The position numbers and the translations under genes are program-made. Positions 43,190 through 52,787 of a DNA stretch of 64,000 bases are shown here, piece by piece. The notes under the pieces were generated by a model. It saw only the letters and a program-made list of their open reading frames with translations. It was not told the origin of the DNA and searched no databases. Source of the DNA: an uncultured Clostridia bacterium (GTDB lineage: Bacteria > Bacillota > Clostridia > TANB77 > CAG-508); contig CAKPIA010000001.1 in assembly GCA_934162205.1 (NCBI GenBank), forward strand, positions 124,001 through 188,000, in the 5' to 3' direction. Every line of letters starts with the position of its first letter. Position 1 is the first letter of the stretch.

Positions 43190-44536
43190 TTAAAATCCAT
43201 ATGCTGAAAATAAGAAGTTACCCATATAAACTTGAACACATGGTACTAATACTACTATAACAAAGAATATTAATACAACTCCTACTATTGAATAAACAAC
43301 CTCCGGTAAAACTTTCATTATTTTTTCTAAAGTATTATCTATATCAATATCCATATATTCTACAAGTTTTTCAACCATTTCTGTTAAATCTGTTTGCATA
43401 CCAATTTTTAGCATTTCTGTTTCCATTGATGATGATAAATTTGATTTTTCAAAAGGTTCGATCCAAGAATCTCCTACTAATACATTGTTTATTGCTGTTT
43501 CTATCATAGATAACATTACATAGTTTTGTACTACGTTTTTACTTACTTCTAATGCATCCTGAACCCTCATTCCATTTTTTAAGTTTAAAAGCATTGCCTT
43601 CATAAATCTTGAAAAATCCAATGAATAAATTAGTTTTCCAAAAATCGGCATTGTATATTTAAAATAGTGAAAATTATATTTTCCTTTTGGTGTATTTATA
43701 TAAAATAATATTGCTACTATAACTCCAGTAATAAGCATAAGAGGAATATACCAAAACTCTATAAGTAAATTTACTACCTTTTGGAACCATAAAGTTATAG
43801 CTGGAAGTGTATCTTTTGTACCTAATTCTTCAAAAACATGTTGTATAGCTGGTATTGCAAATAATGTTCCAACAAAAAGCATTATTATTAATAAAACAAA
43901 TTGTACCAAATTAGGAATTAAAATACCTCTTAATTTTTTTGTTACTCTTTCAGAATCATCTAAATATTTTACAGCTTGTTTTAATGAGTTCTCAAGTGAT
44001 CCTGATAATTCTCCAACTTTTATCATATTTATATAAATATATGGAAATACATTAGAATAATATTCCATAGTTGTATACATATTTTCTCCTGCTTCAACCC
44101 CTGCTAATATATCTTCTAATATTCCCCTTAACGTATAATTTTCTGTACTATTAATTATTGTAGTTAATGCATGTATATTATTAAAGTTAGCTTTTTTCAA
44201 TAAGTAAAAGTTTTGAGTAAATACAACTAGATCTCTTGATGTTATACGTTCAGATTTTGCTAAATAAAGCATAGCTTTTTCTTTTGTTGACAATGATCTT
44301 TGTTTAGTTCTACTTACATTAGTTGTTGTTACATTTTTCATTATTTCTTGAATATCTGTAACATTTCTTTTTTGCTGTCTCTTTTGCTTAGATCTATATG
44401 CAACTTGATCAACCGATATTGGAATTATATTATTATTTTTTAATTTTTTAATTAAAATTTGTTTACTTACTTCTTCTACTCTATTCCTTATTATTTGACC
44501 ACTTTCAGTTACTGCTTTATAAATATATATTGGCAC
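43190..44536 (-). CDS. pilC: Type IV pilus platform protein PilC
   Basis: 448 residues. The inner-membrane platform that passes pilin into the growing fibre. N-terminal MPIYIYKAVTESGQII, then two T2SF repeats, each with FxxxFxxxxxxG-type sequences (LVVFTQNFYLLKKANF; SRFMKAMLLNLKNGMRV), and three hydrophobic segments near 208, 258 and 420. It is the last gene of the operon and starts 21 bases after pilT. Confidence 0.93.
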   Translation of the reverse strand: MPIYIYKAVTESGQIIRNRVEEVSKQILIKKLKNNNIIPISVDQVAYRSKQKRQQKRNVTDIQEIMKNVTTTNVSRTKQRSLSTKEKAMLYLAKSERITSRDLVVFTQNFYLLKKANFNNIHALTTIINSTENYTLRGILEDILAGVEAGENMYTTMEYYSNVFPYIYINMIKVGELSGSLENSLKQAVKYLDDSERVTKKLRGILIPNLVQFVLLIIMLFVGTLFAIPAIQHVFEELGTKDTLPAITLWFQKVVNLLIEFWYIPLMLITGVIVAILFYINTPKGKYNFHYFKYTMPIFGKLIYSLDFSRFMKAMLLNLKNGMRVQDALEVSKNVVQNYVMLSMIETAINNVLVGDSWIEPFEKSNLSSSMETEMLKIGMQTDLTEMVEKLVEYMDIDIDNTLEKIMKVLPEVVYSIVGVVLIFFVIVVLVPCVQVYMGNFLFSAYGF

Positions 44537-44557
44537 AAATTACACCTCCTTATACTT

Positions 44558-45655
44558 TTATCCTTTTTTTATCTTTAATTGCATTATTGTTCTATTTAAT
44601 GTCTCAATATTTTTTTCTTCTATTTGTGACTTAGCTTGTTCTAAAGTTATTTTATCATCAACAAACAATTCTGCAATTGAATTAATTAATCCTATACTTC
44701 CTTTATCTAAATTACTTTGTATAGCATCTTCTATTTCTGAAACACTTATTTTTTCTTTTCTAATTATTCCCGCAACAATATTGTCAACAACCATTACTTC
44801 AGGAACTAATACTAATTTTCCATCAATTCCTTGTAGTAATCTTTGAGATAATACTAATTTTAGTACTGAAGATAATAAATATTTTATACTTGCTTGATCT
44901 CTAACTTCATAGAAATTTATCATTCTATCTATTGTTTCTGCACAAGATTTTGTGTGCAATGTTCCTATTACTAAATGCCCTGACTCTGCCATTTCTATTG
45001 CTGCTTCCATAGTTACTTTATCTCTAATCTCTCCTATTACTAAAATATCACAGTCTTCTCTTAAAGAGTTTTTAACACCATCACTAAATGTTAATACATC
45101 TTTTCCTTTTCCTACTTCTTTTTGAACTATTAAAGATTTTTTTGAATGATGCTTATATTCTATCGGATTTTCTAGTGTTAGTATTTTTTTGTTTTGGTTT
45201 TCATTTATTTCATTTATTAATGCATTTAATGTTGTTGTTTTTCCAGAGTTTGTTTTTCCAGTTACTAATATTAGTCCTTGTGGTTGATATGTCATTCTCC
45301 TTATTATATCTGGAACTCCTAATGATTCATATGTTGGCAATTCATTTTTTATTAATCTTAATGTACATATAGTCATATTATCTGCCAATGAAATATTTAC
45401 TCTTAAACGTATTCCTTTATATTCATAAGATGTGTCAAGTTTTCTAGTAGTTCTATAAACCTCATCAGCGTCAACACTACCCTTTATTAGAAAATCATAT
45501 ATTTCTGTCATATCTTCTTCTGTCAACACATCCATTTCTTCAATTTCTTCTAATCTTCTCATTATTCTAAGTATTGGTTTATTATTACTTACTAAATGCA
45601 CATCTGAAGCATCTCTTGCAATTGCTTCATCTAATATCTTATTCATGTCAACCAT
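44558..45655 (-). CDS. pilT: Type IV pilus retraction ATPase PilT
   Basis: 365 residues. PilT removes pilin from the base, powering twitching or uptake. RDASDVHLV (N-terminal PAS-like box), Walker A GKTNSGKTTTLNAL, Asp box LENPIEYKH, Walker B ILVIGEIRD and His box VIGTLHTK are intact. A PilT rather than PilB is supported by the length and lack of a zinc tetracysteine. It lies between pilB and pilC. Confidence 0.9.
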   Translation of the reverse strand: MVDMNKILDEAIARDASDVHLVSNNKPILRIMRRLEEIEEMDVLTEEDMTEIYDFLIKGSVDADEVYRTTRKLDTSYEYKGIRLRVNISLADNMTICTLRLIKNELPTYESLGVPDIIRRMTYQPQGLILVTGKTNSGKTTTLNALINEINENQNKKILTLENPIEYKHHSKKSLIVQKEVGKGKDVLTFSDGVKNSLREDCDILVIGEIRDKVTMEAAIEMAESGHLVIGTLHTKSCAETIDRMINFYEVRDQASIKYLLSSVLKLVLSQRLLQGIDGKLVLVPEVMVVDNIVAGIIRKEKISVSEIEDAIQSNLDKGSIGLINSIAELFVDDKITLEQAKSQIEEKNIETLNRTIMQLKIKKG

Positions 45656-45680
45656 GTTTTTTCCTCCGTTTAATTATATT

Positions 45681-47318
45681 TTAATATATTAGTAATTTTC
45701 TGTTTAACTCTTCCAAGTTAGTTTTTCCCTCAATTACTTTTTCAATACCATCTACTATAAATGGTTTATAATCTTCTTCTAGTGCTTTTCTCATTATTTC
45801 TATACTAGATGCACCTTTCATTATTAATTCCTTAATATTATCTGTTATATCTAGTATTTCAAATATTCCCATTCTATCTAAATATCCTGTATTATTACAT
45901 TCCTTACAACCTACAGCATCATATGTTACCTTATTTTTCAAGTCAAATTCACAATTATATTGTTTTCCTATTTTTTCAATTATATTTATTTCATCATCTG
46001 TAAATTTTCTTTCTTTCATACAATGTGGGCATAATTTTCTTACTAATCTTTGAGAAATTGTTGTAGCTAAAGTACTAGCTATATCATAATCAGATAATCC
46101 CATTTTTCTTAATCTAGTTATTACTTCTACACTATTTATTGTGTGAATTGTTGATAATACATAGTGTCCAGTTTGTCCAGCTTGTATTGCAATTTCTGCT
46201 GTTTCTCTATCTCTTATTTCTCCAACTAAGATTATATCTGGGTCTTGTCTTAATACTGTTCTTAATGATTCAGAAAATGTAATATTTTTGTCAATTTCTA
46301 TTTGATTTAATCCATCTATTCTTATCTCTACTGGATCTTCTATTGTTGTTATATTTATTTCTGGACTATTTAAATAATCAATTATACTATATAATGTTGT
46401 TGTTTTTCCTTCACCTGTAGGTGCAGCCATTATTGTCATACTATTTCTTTTATTTATACTTTTCTTCAATTTATCCTCTTCTGCTGGGAATCCTAATTCT
46501 AATATATTTTTAATATCAGAATCTTTTTTTAATAATCTTAAAACAAATTTTTCTCCATAAACATTTTTTTGAGAAGATACACGAATATTATAGTCATCAT
46601 ATAATAATATTCTACCATCTTGTGATTCTTGTTTTTCTTGGTGCATATTTGATATAGCTTTTAATCTTCCAATCATTTGTGTTTGTTTATCTTTAGATAT
46701 ATTAGCAGCAGTATAAAGTTCACCATCAATTCTATATCTTACACGTACAGAATCTTCCATTGGCTCTATATGAATATCACTTGCTCTTTTTTCCATACCA
46801 GTTTTTATTATATTATCTATTAATTCTGTAATTGTATTCCCTTGTTCTGTAATATTTAAACTTTCAGATGCACTTCCTTCAGATGCTTTTAAATATTTTA
46901 ATATATCACTCTCAAATGTTATATAAGAATCCATTATTAGACCTTTATTTAACATTAATAATCTAATTGTTTCTATTGCTTTACTATTTGATGTTTCTGC
47001 AAAACACACTTTTATTCTACTATTTTCAATATCAAATGGTATAACTTTGTTTTTCTTTGCAACTTCCATTGAAATATAATCTGTAAGGTTTAATTTTATA
47101 TCATAAGGTTTTAAAACAATTCCTTTTTCTCCTAATATTTCCCCTATTGCTTTTATTAATATATCAGAATCACATACTTGTAAAGTATATAATATATCAC
47201 CTAATCTCATATTAGGATGTTTTCTTTGATATTGTAACGCCTCATCTATATTAGCTTCTGTTACAATTCCTCTTTTTACTAATTCTACTCCAATAGGTTG
47301 TCTTCTTCTTACTTCCAT
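45681..47318 (-). CDS. pilB: Type IV pilus extension ATPase PilB
   Basis: 545 residues. N-terminal GspE/MshEN domain (PIGVELVKRGIVTEANIDEAL), then the ATPase core: RASDIHIEP, Walker A APTGEGKTTTLYSI, Walker B IILVGEIRDRETAEIA, HTINS, and a zinc tetracysteine (CPHC...CKEC). I set the start at ATG 47318 (AAAGGAAG site). A 12-codon longer frame exists but repeats the same MEVR sequence without a good ribosome site. Confidence 0.93.
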   Translation of the reverse strand: MEVRRRQPIGVELVKRGIVTEANIDEALQYQRKHPNMRLGDILYTLQVCDSDILIKAIGEILGEKGIVLKPYDIKLNLTDYISMEVAKKNKVIPFDIENSRIKVCFAETSNSKAIETIRLLMLNKGLIMDSYITFESDILKYLKASEGSASESLNITEQGNTITELIDNIIKTGMEKRASDIHIEPMEDSVRVRYRIDGELYTAANISKDKQTQMIGRLKAISNMHQEKQESQDGRILLYDDYNIRVSSQKNVYGEKFVLRLLKKDSDIKNILELGFPAEEDKLKKSINKRNSMTIMAAPTGEGKTTTLYSIIDYLNSPEINITTIEDPVEIRIDGLNQIEIDKNITFSESLRTVLRQDPDIILVGEIRDRETAEIAIQAGQTGHYVLSTIHTINSVEVITRLRKMGLSDYDIASTLATTISQRLVRKLCPHCMKERKFTDDEINIIEKIGKQYNCEFDLKNKVTYDAVGCKECNNTGYLDRMGIFEILDITDNIKELIMKGASSIEIMRKALEEDYKPFIVDGIEKVIEGKTNLEELNRKLLIY

Positions 47319-47419
47319 AATACTTCTTCCTTTCTTAGAATCTCTTACTTCCATTATACTTTATTTGTTTATAAATTTGTTGTTTTTTCGAAAATTACAT
47401 ATATTTACTAGTTTTTACA

Positions 47420-47896
47420 TTATTTTGAAGTTTTTAGTGTATATGTTGTATCTCTGGTATTTCCATTTACTGTTATTGTTACTTTTAATTTGTAATTTTT
47501 TTCATCACTAACATCCTCAAATTTACAATTATCGATATTGCTACATATTTTTATTTTATTCAAATATATTGATTGATTTTTAAATGTATATTGTGTATAT
47601 CCTAAATTTCCAATCTTTTCATCTTTATCATTTGGATTATAAAAAATAATGTAATTATCATTTTTTCCGATATTTTGAGTATTACAATCATAAATAATAT
47701 TTCCAGATTGATTAACTTCTTCTGTAAGAAATGTATTTAATTTTGTTATTTCTTCCATTGAAGTTGTGTTATTTGATAATTTATTAACATTTCCGTAGTA
47801 ATATCTTGTTATTACAGCTATTATGCCAACAATAATTATCATTGCTACAATATATATAATTATTGAAGTAATTGTAATTCCCTTTTCAGATTTCAT
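47420..47896 (-). CDS. Type IV pilin-like (minor pilin) protein
   Basis: 158 residues. The short leader MKSEKG is followed by ITITSIIIYIVAMIIIVGIIAVITRYYYG, a prepilin-type N-terminal helix with cleavage after Gly6. The usual Glu5 is absent (Ser). The soluble part is beta-rich with a cysteine pair (CSNIDNCKF). Probably a minor pilin at the pilus tip. Confidence 0.8.
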   Translation of the reverse strand: MKSEKGITITSIIIYIVAMIIIVGIIAVITRYYYGNVNKLSNNTTSMEEITKLNTFLTEEVNQSGNIIYDCNTQNIGKNDNYIIFYNPNDKDEKIGNLGYTQYTFKNQSIYLNKIKICSNIDNCKFEDVSDEKNYKLKVTITVNGNTRDTTYTLKTSK

Positions 47897-47907
47897 TTTT
47901 TCTCCTT

Positions 47908-48327
47908 TTAATTATTTAATATCCATGTATATATATTTAGGTTTTGTTCATTTTTTCCTACTAAGTATTTAACATTAACTGTAACTTTTTTTGCAACATG
48001 AGTACCATCTGTGTTAATTTCATTAAATTGTAATACATCTGTCTCATTTTCACATTTGGTATCTATTGTGTAACCATTTAAACTTGCATATTTTGAATCA
48101 ATATATGATTTTAAATAATCTTCTGTAAGATTTTCAAAACTTGTTCCTTTAGCATATTCTAGTATATCAATCATTATAGATGTTGCTTTTTCTTTTCTTT
48201 CTACTTTCTTTGACTCTATTGCAAAATTATATAAAACTGTTGTTATTATTCCTGCAAATATTATAACAATTATTATTGCAATTGATATATCTATTCCTGT
48301 AAATCCATTACTTTTTCTTAAATTCAT
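47908..48327 (-). CDS. Type IV pilin-like (minor pilin) protein
   Basis: 139 residues. Leader MNLRKSNG, then FTGIDISIAIIIVIIFAGIITTVLYNFA; Gly/Phe cleavage site with Asp instead of Glu at position 5. Resembles PilV-type minor pilins. It lies 11 bases upstream of the other minor pilin gene, on the same mRNA. Confidence 0.8.
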   Translation of the reverse strand: MNLRKSNGFTGIDISIAIIIVIIFAGIITTVLYNFAIESKKVERKEKATSIMIDILEYAKGTSFENLTEDYLKSYIDSKYASLNGYTIDTKCENETDVLQFNEINTDGTHVAKKVTVNVKYLVGKNEQNLNIYTWILNN

Positions 48328-48345
48328 ATATCTTCTCCTTTTAAC

Positions 48346-49134
48346 TTAAGAAACTAAAAATGTAATAATTAAAAATACTATTATATTTGAAATGCTTAAA
48401 AAATATCCAATTGGTAATTTATATGTTGCCTTTGTTTTTATTGATTTGTTTTTTATTTTATATATTAATAAATAAATTGCAATTGCAAATAAGGCAATTA
48501 TTATTGTATTTATTGTTACATATTCAGCAGTAAATATAATCATTATTGTTAATAATGTTAAAATTCCAATTGTATAATTTTCTTTTTTCTTCTTTTTTGT
48601 TATTATAAACTGAACTATTGTAAGTAACACATATATTGCCAAATATATAATATATCTATATATACTAACTTTTTCTATTATATATAGATATACTATATAT
48701 AAAACTGAAATTACTCCACCAAATATTAGTACAGATTTGTCTATTTTTATATTTTCTTTATCTATTCCTGCTATTAAAAATATAAATGTTAAATATAGAA
48801 TTACAAAAATAAAATAAATATATAAATTTATACTTGTTTGCATATTTATATTTAATGATAAAGCAAATAATAAAAATGTTAATCCAGACATAATTTCAAA
48901 AATTATATATCTAGGGCTTATTTTTTTACCACAATGTTTGCATTTTCCTTTTAAAAATATATAACTTAAAACTGGAATCAACTCAAAAAAACCTAATTTT
49001 GAATTACAATTAGGGCAATAAGAGTGTGTATGTGTTATATCTTGTTTTATTGGTATTCTATATGTTGCAAGTGTAAAAAAGCTTCCAAATAATGTTCCAA
49101 TTATAAATATTGTTATATATATTATTGTATTCAT
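48346..49134 (-). CDS. pilD: Prepilin peptidase-like protein, second catalytic Asp not seen
   Basis: 262 residues. The N-terminal zinc domain is clear: CPNC...CKHCG (about 40-71) after FGSFFTLATYRIP. About seven hydrophobic segments follow. The first catalytic Asp is probably in LIAGIDKENIKID. The second, normally in GxGDxK, is not visible; the matching region reads KKKKENYTIGILTLL. So either the peptidase is inactive or the catalytic layout differs. It would cleave and N-methylate the adjacent pilins. Confidence 0.78.
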   Translation of the reverse strand: MNTIIYITIFIIGTLFGSFFTLATYRIPIKQDITHTHSYCPNCNSKLGFFELIPVLSYIFLKGKCKHCGKKISPRYIIFEIMSGLTFLLFALSLNINMQTSINLYIYFIFVILYLTFIFLIAGIDKENIKIDKSVLIFGGVISVLYIVYLYIIEKVSIYRYIIYLAIYVLLTIVQFIITKKKKKENYTIGILTLLTIMIIFTAEYVTINTIIIALFAIAIYLLIYKIKNKSIKTKATYKLPIGYFLSISNIIVFLIITFLVS

Positions 49135-49211
49135 TTATTTTCCTACCCTTTATAGAAATTTAGGCATATACATATAATGCATATGCCTTTTATTAAATTT
49201 CAATTGATTAA

Positions 49212-49634
49212 TTATTCAGCTGTAGCTGTCCAACCAGCAGCTGTAAATCCACCATCTTTATCAACTGTAGCTTCTTCAGTTTTTCCATCTGAGTTTTTGT
49301 TTACTGTTGTTATTTTTCCAGAAGCAAATGAATAATGTTTGTCATTTTTCATATATTTTGTACTGTTAGCAGTTAACCAATCAGAAAATGTATCAGTTGT
49401 TGGTGTTGTAGCTACGTATTTAGCTTCCATATATGCTGTATATGCAGCATTTAAATCTAAAGCAGCAGCTTCTTTATCTTCAGCTATTTTGCTTGTATCA
49501 ACAGCTTTTGTAGCTCTACCTAATAATCCATTATCACCTGTTAACATAGCGATTGATACACCTGCTAATATTAATAATACGATTATTGTGATTACTAAAG
49601 CAACTAAAGTAATACCTTTTTGATTTTTCATCAT
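49212..49634 (-). CDS. pilA: Major type IV pilin
   Basis: 140 residues. MMKNQKG, cleavage, then ITLVALVITIIVLLILAGVSIAMLTG, the standard clostridial pilin helix (Glu5 replaced by Ala). A helical and beta C-terminal domain (KAVDTSKIAEDKEAAAL, SGKITTVNKNSDGKTEEATVD) follows. The AGGAGG site and the short untranslated leader are consistent with high expression. Confidence 0.9.
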   Translation of the reverse strand: MMKNQKGITLVALVITIIVLLILAGVSIAMLTGDNGLLGRATKAVDTSKIAEDKEAAALDLNAAYTAYMEAKYVATTPTTDTFSDWLTANSTKYMKNDKHYSFASGKITTVNKNSDGKTEEATVDKDGGFTAAGWTATAE

Positions 49635-49730
49635 TTGAAATCCTCCTTCTTTATAAAATTTTCTTTTGTATATATTTATTTAAATAAATATAACCTAACT
49701 CTAATAAATTTTTACATCCTTTTTGTTTTA

Positions 49731-50189
49731 TTATTTTGTTCCTGTATCTGGAAATAATGTTTTATTTGCTGTTGTATTTGTCTTTGTTGTGTTATTTTCT
49801 GTTACACTATTTCCATTTGTATTTGAACTTGTACTTGAATTTGTTGTTGTTTGATTACCAGCTGTTTGATTATTATCTTCTGTTGTATTTACATTTTCTT
49901 GTTGATAAGAAGAAAATGGATTTGCTTTTCCTGAATTATAATCTCCTTGTTTCTCATAGTTGTCCAAATCTGTTTCGTCTATTTTATATGTTAATATTAC
50001 TTGACTATTTTCTGCATCAACTGACTCTTGAATGGCTTTCTTTACTTCTTCGGTTTGTGTATACGAAACTTCTTGAGGTACAATTTTATTTGAAGGAACA
50101 TAGTTATATAAAACTACACCTAATACCAATATAATTGCCAAACATAATAATAATATAATTATTGTTTCTCTAATAATTGTTTTAGCCAT
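49731..50189 (-). CDS. Membrane-anchored Asn/Thr-rich protein of the pilus operon
   Basis: 152 residues with one N-terminal transmembrane helix (about 7-29), a short folded part and a low-complexity C-terminus rich in Asn, Thr and Ser (about 95-150), ending FPDTGTK. By position between the pilO-like gene and the pilin it may serve as the PilP-type alignment protein, but no sequence evidence supports that. Confidence 0.6.
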   Translation of the reverse strand: MAKTIIRETIIILLLCLAIILVLGVVLYNYVPSNKIVPQEVSYTQTEEVKKAIQESVDAENSQVILTYKIDETDLDNYEKQGDYNSGKANPFSSYQQENVNTTEDNNQTAGNQTTTNSSTSSNTNGNSVTENNTTKTNTTANKTLFPDTGTK

Positions 50190-50205
50190 TTTTAATTCCT
50201 TTCTT

Positions 50206-50952
50206 TTATTGATTTGTTGTTCCTGTTGTATTTACTGCTGAACCAGTAGTACTTGCTGGTTGTGTGCTTGTACTATTTTTCATTGTTGTATTACTTCCTG
50301 TTGCAGATGCAGAGTTTGTATTTGTATCAGTTGTACTTGGTGTTGATGAATATGTTACATTTGAAGATTCAATGTTTATACTAATATCTTTGCATACGAA
50401 ACTTCCTGTTAATATATTCGTATCACTACCTGGTTGTAAACTAAACTCTTCTATTTTAAATCCTAATGATGTATCATTTTCTATGTCATATATAAAATCT
50501 GCAATTCCTACATATTGTCCATTTACTGTAAATTGTAAGTTATATAATCCTTGAGTTCCTGTTGAGCTATTTTTTAAGTCTATTTTCATTGTTACTCCTT
50601 CTTTTTTAGCCCAATTTCCTATTTTAGTCCACAAATATTCTATCTCGTATTTTTCTATTTTGGCTGCACTTTGTACTTGTTCATCTGTACTAATTGTAAC
50701 CATGTTATCATATTTTTCTTTTTCGCTTTTTAAGTCTTTCATACTTTTAGTTATATTTGATATTTGTGTTGGATAATCAGTGCTAATTAATTTTGAAGCA
50801 ACTGAAATTTTTTCATCTAAATTTTCATTTAATTCTTTTATTTCTTTTAAACCTGAAATTCTATAATTTATTATTGTTATTCCGTTATAACACATATATC
50901 CTGCTACTGCTAATAATATAACAATTAAAACAGATATTAATAATTTTCTCAT
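50206..50952 (-). CDS. PilO-like alignment protein
   Basis: 248 residues: a transmembrane helix (about 5-26), a coiled-coil region (KSMKDLKSEKEKYDNMV) and a ferredoxin-like domain ending GSFVCKDISINIE. The last 45 residues are Ser/Thr/Asn-rich linker. This is the PilO layout. It overlaps the PilMN start by 4 bases, so it is translationally coupled. Confidence 0.72.
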   Translation of the reverse strand: MRKLLISVLIVILLAVAGYMCYNGITIINYRISGLKEIKELNENLDEKISVASKLISTDYPTQISNITKSMKDLKSEKEKYDNMVTISTDEQVQSAAKIEKYEIEYLWTKIGNWAKKEGVTMKIDLKNSSTGTQGLYNLQFTVNGQYVGIADFIYDIENDTSLGFKIEEFSLQPGSDTNILTGSFVCKDISINIESSNVTYSSTPSTTDTNTNSASATGSNTTMKNSTSTQPASTTGSAVNTTGTTNQ

Positions 50953-52586
50953 GGCAAGTCTCCTTCTATTGTAACTTTTACAACATCATTTTCTTTAACA
51001 CCACTATTTGATATTACATCTGTTAAAACATTTGCAGATTTTATCTTTGCCTTAAAATATCCTATTTGTTCATATTTATCCGCTTGTACTTTTATAACAA
51101 TATGTTTATTAGTTGTGTTTTCTATAGATGTAATTTGTACATTTTCTGGAATGTCTGTCATAACTTTATATAATAAATTTGGTATAGAATTTCTAGTTTG
51201 GTTTATTTCATTTATTCTATCAGATAATTCTTGTAAATTTTGTATTAATTGTGTATATTCATTTTTTCTAGTTTTTATTCTATTTTCATCTTGTCTTGCT
51301 AATGATATCTGTGAATTGGTATTATTTATTACTTTTGCTACTTCATCTTGTTTTTTATTAATTTGTTTTGTAAGTAACGCCGAAAATCCACTAAATATTA
51401 TTATAAATATCAAAATGCCTACTGCTGTTCTTAGCAAATTATATTCTACCCCATCTAGTTTTGCACTAAAATCAAAATTAATGTTTATATTGCTTTTTTT
51501 CTTATTTGTAGTATTTTTATTTTTTTCCTTATTCTTTGTTTTATCTAACTCAGGCATTGTTATTGAAAGTTTATCCATTAATGTTGTTTTTTTAAAGTTC
51601 ATTCCTTCGATGCCTTCATTAAGTCCTTGTAAAGCTAAAGATATTGCTGAATTAACTTCTATATAATCTTTTATATTTGTTTCTTTTATAAGTTTTTTTA
51701 TAAAATATGGTTTTAATATTTCACATTTAACTCCTGTTAAATACTCTTGAAAATATAAATCAATATTATTTATTGCAGAAGCTGTTCCAGTTATATAAAC
51801 TACCTCTATTCTATTTAAACTTTCATTTATTATTTTTTGTACTCTTCCTACTATATTAAATAATGTAGGCATAATATCTTCTAAATGTCCTTGTGTATCT
51901 TCTCCTAATTCTCTTCCTTCAGCTGTATATATTGTTGTATTTTTACATATTTCGTAAGATTTAGAAAAAGAATTTTCTTTCATGTTTATTTTTTGTAAAA
52001 TTTCTTCACTGCCTTGATCTAATGTTTCAACATTATAAATTTTTTCATCAATAATTGTTGTTATTCTTGTTTTATTTTCTATATTAACTATAATTGAATT
52101 TTGCTTAGGTTGTAAATCTGCAATATTTGGAATAGTCATAGAAATTGGAGATATATTTGTTAATCTATATTTAGTAAAATCTTGTAGTTTTTTATTTATT
52201 TCTATCTTATTTGCAGCTACATGTATTACTTTGATTTTTTCTTTGTCTTCGGTATTGTCTACTAAAGCATATCTTTTTTCAAAAACATTTGGATTATACC
52301 CTTTATCTGAGCAATATGATTCAAATTCAACTTCTATAGCTTTTTGCAAATCTTTTTTTGATAATAGTGAAAACATATTAAAATAAGTATACATTTCTTC
52401 TGATAAATTTACACTTATTGGTGTTTTGTAGCTATAAGTTTCCTCTATTATTTGATTTATAGCATTTGTCAAATTTTCATAGAACTTAATTCCAAACGAC
52501 TCAATTTTTATATTATCATGGTCTTTGGAAACTTTTGCATATTTAATTATGTTTTCTTCAATATATAAACCTAAACATTGAGCCAT
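50949..52586 (-). CDS. PilM-PilN fusion protein
   Basis: 545 residues. Residues 1-330 resemble PilM, an actin-like cytoplasmic protein (CLGLYIEENIIKYAKVS, VVYITGTASAINNIDLYF). A Lys/Asn-rich linker (about 350-365), a transmembrane segment (about 388-408) and a coiled-coil/ferredoxin-like part (KQINKKQDEVAKVINNTNSQI..., IPENVQITSIENTTN) match PilN. Normally two genes; here one. It is the first gene of the type IV pilus operon. Confidence 0.78.
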   Translation of the reverse strand: MAQCLGLYIEENIIKYAKVSKDHDNIKIESFGIKFYENLTNAINQIIEETYSYKTPISVNLSEEMYTYFNMFSLLSKKDLQKAIEVEFESYCSDKGYNPNVFEKRYALVDNTEDKEKIKVIHVAANKIEINKKLQDFTKYRLTNISPISMTIPNIADLQPKQNSIIVNIENKTRITTIIDEKIYNVETLDQGSEEILQKINMKENSFSKSYEICKNTTIYTAEGRELGEDTQGHLEDIMPTLFNIVGRVQKIINESLNRIEVVYITGTASAINNIDLYFQEYLTGVKCEILKPYFIKKLIKETNIKDYIEVNSAISLALQGLNEGIEGMNFKKTTLMDKLSITMPELDKTKNKEKNKNTTNKKKSNININFDFSAKLDGVEYNLLRTAVGILIFIIIFSGFSALLTKQINKKQDEVAKVINNTNSQISLARQDENRIKTRKNEYTQLIQNLQELSDRINEINQTRNSIPNLLYKVMTDIPENVQITSIENTTNKHIVIKVQADKYEQIGYFKAKIKSANVLTDVISNSGVKENDVVKVTIEGDLP

Positions 52587-52787
52587 TTTATTCTCCTTCT
52601 AAATTTACTATTAATATAATTTACAAATTATTGATAAACAATACTTGTATTTAATTTAAAATTTGTATTTTTTTTCATTTATTTGTAATATTTACACAAA
52701 TTTTGTATGATATTATTTTATATTTTTTAATGTAAAAGTCAATAACTTTAATTAAACTGTAAAGAAAATGTAATAGTTTTGTAATAT

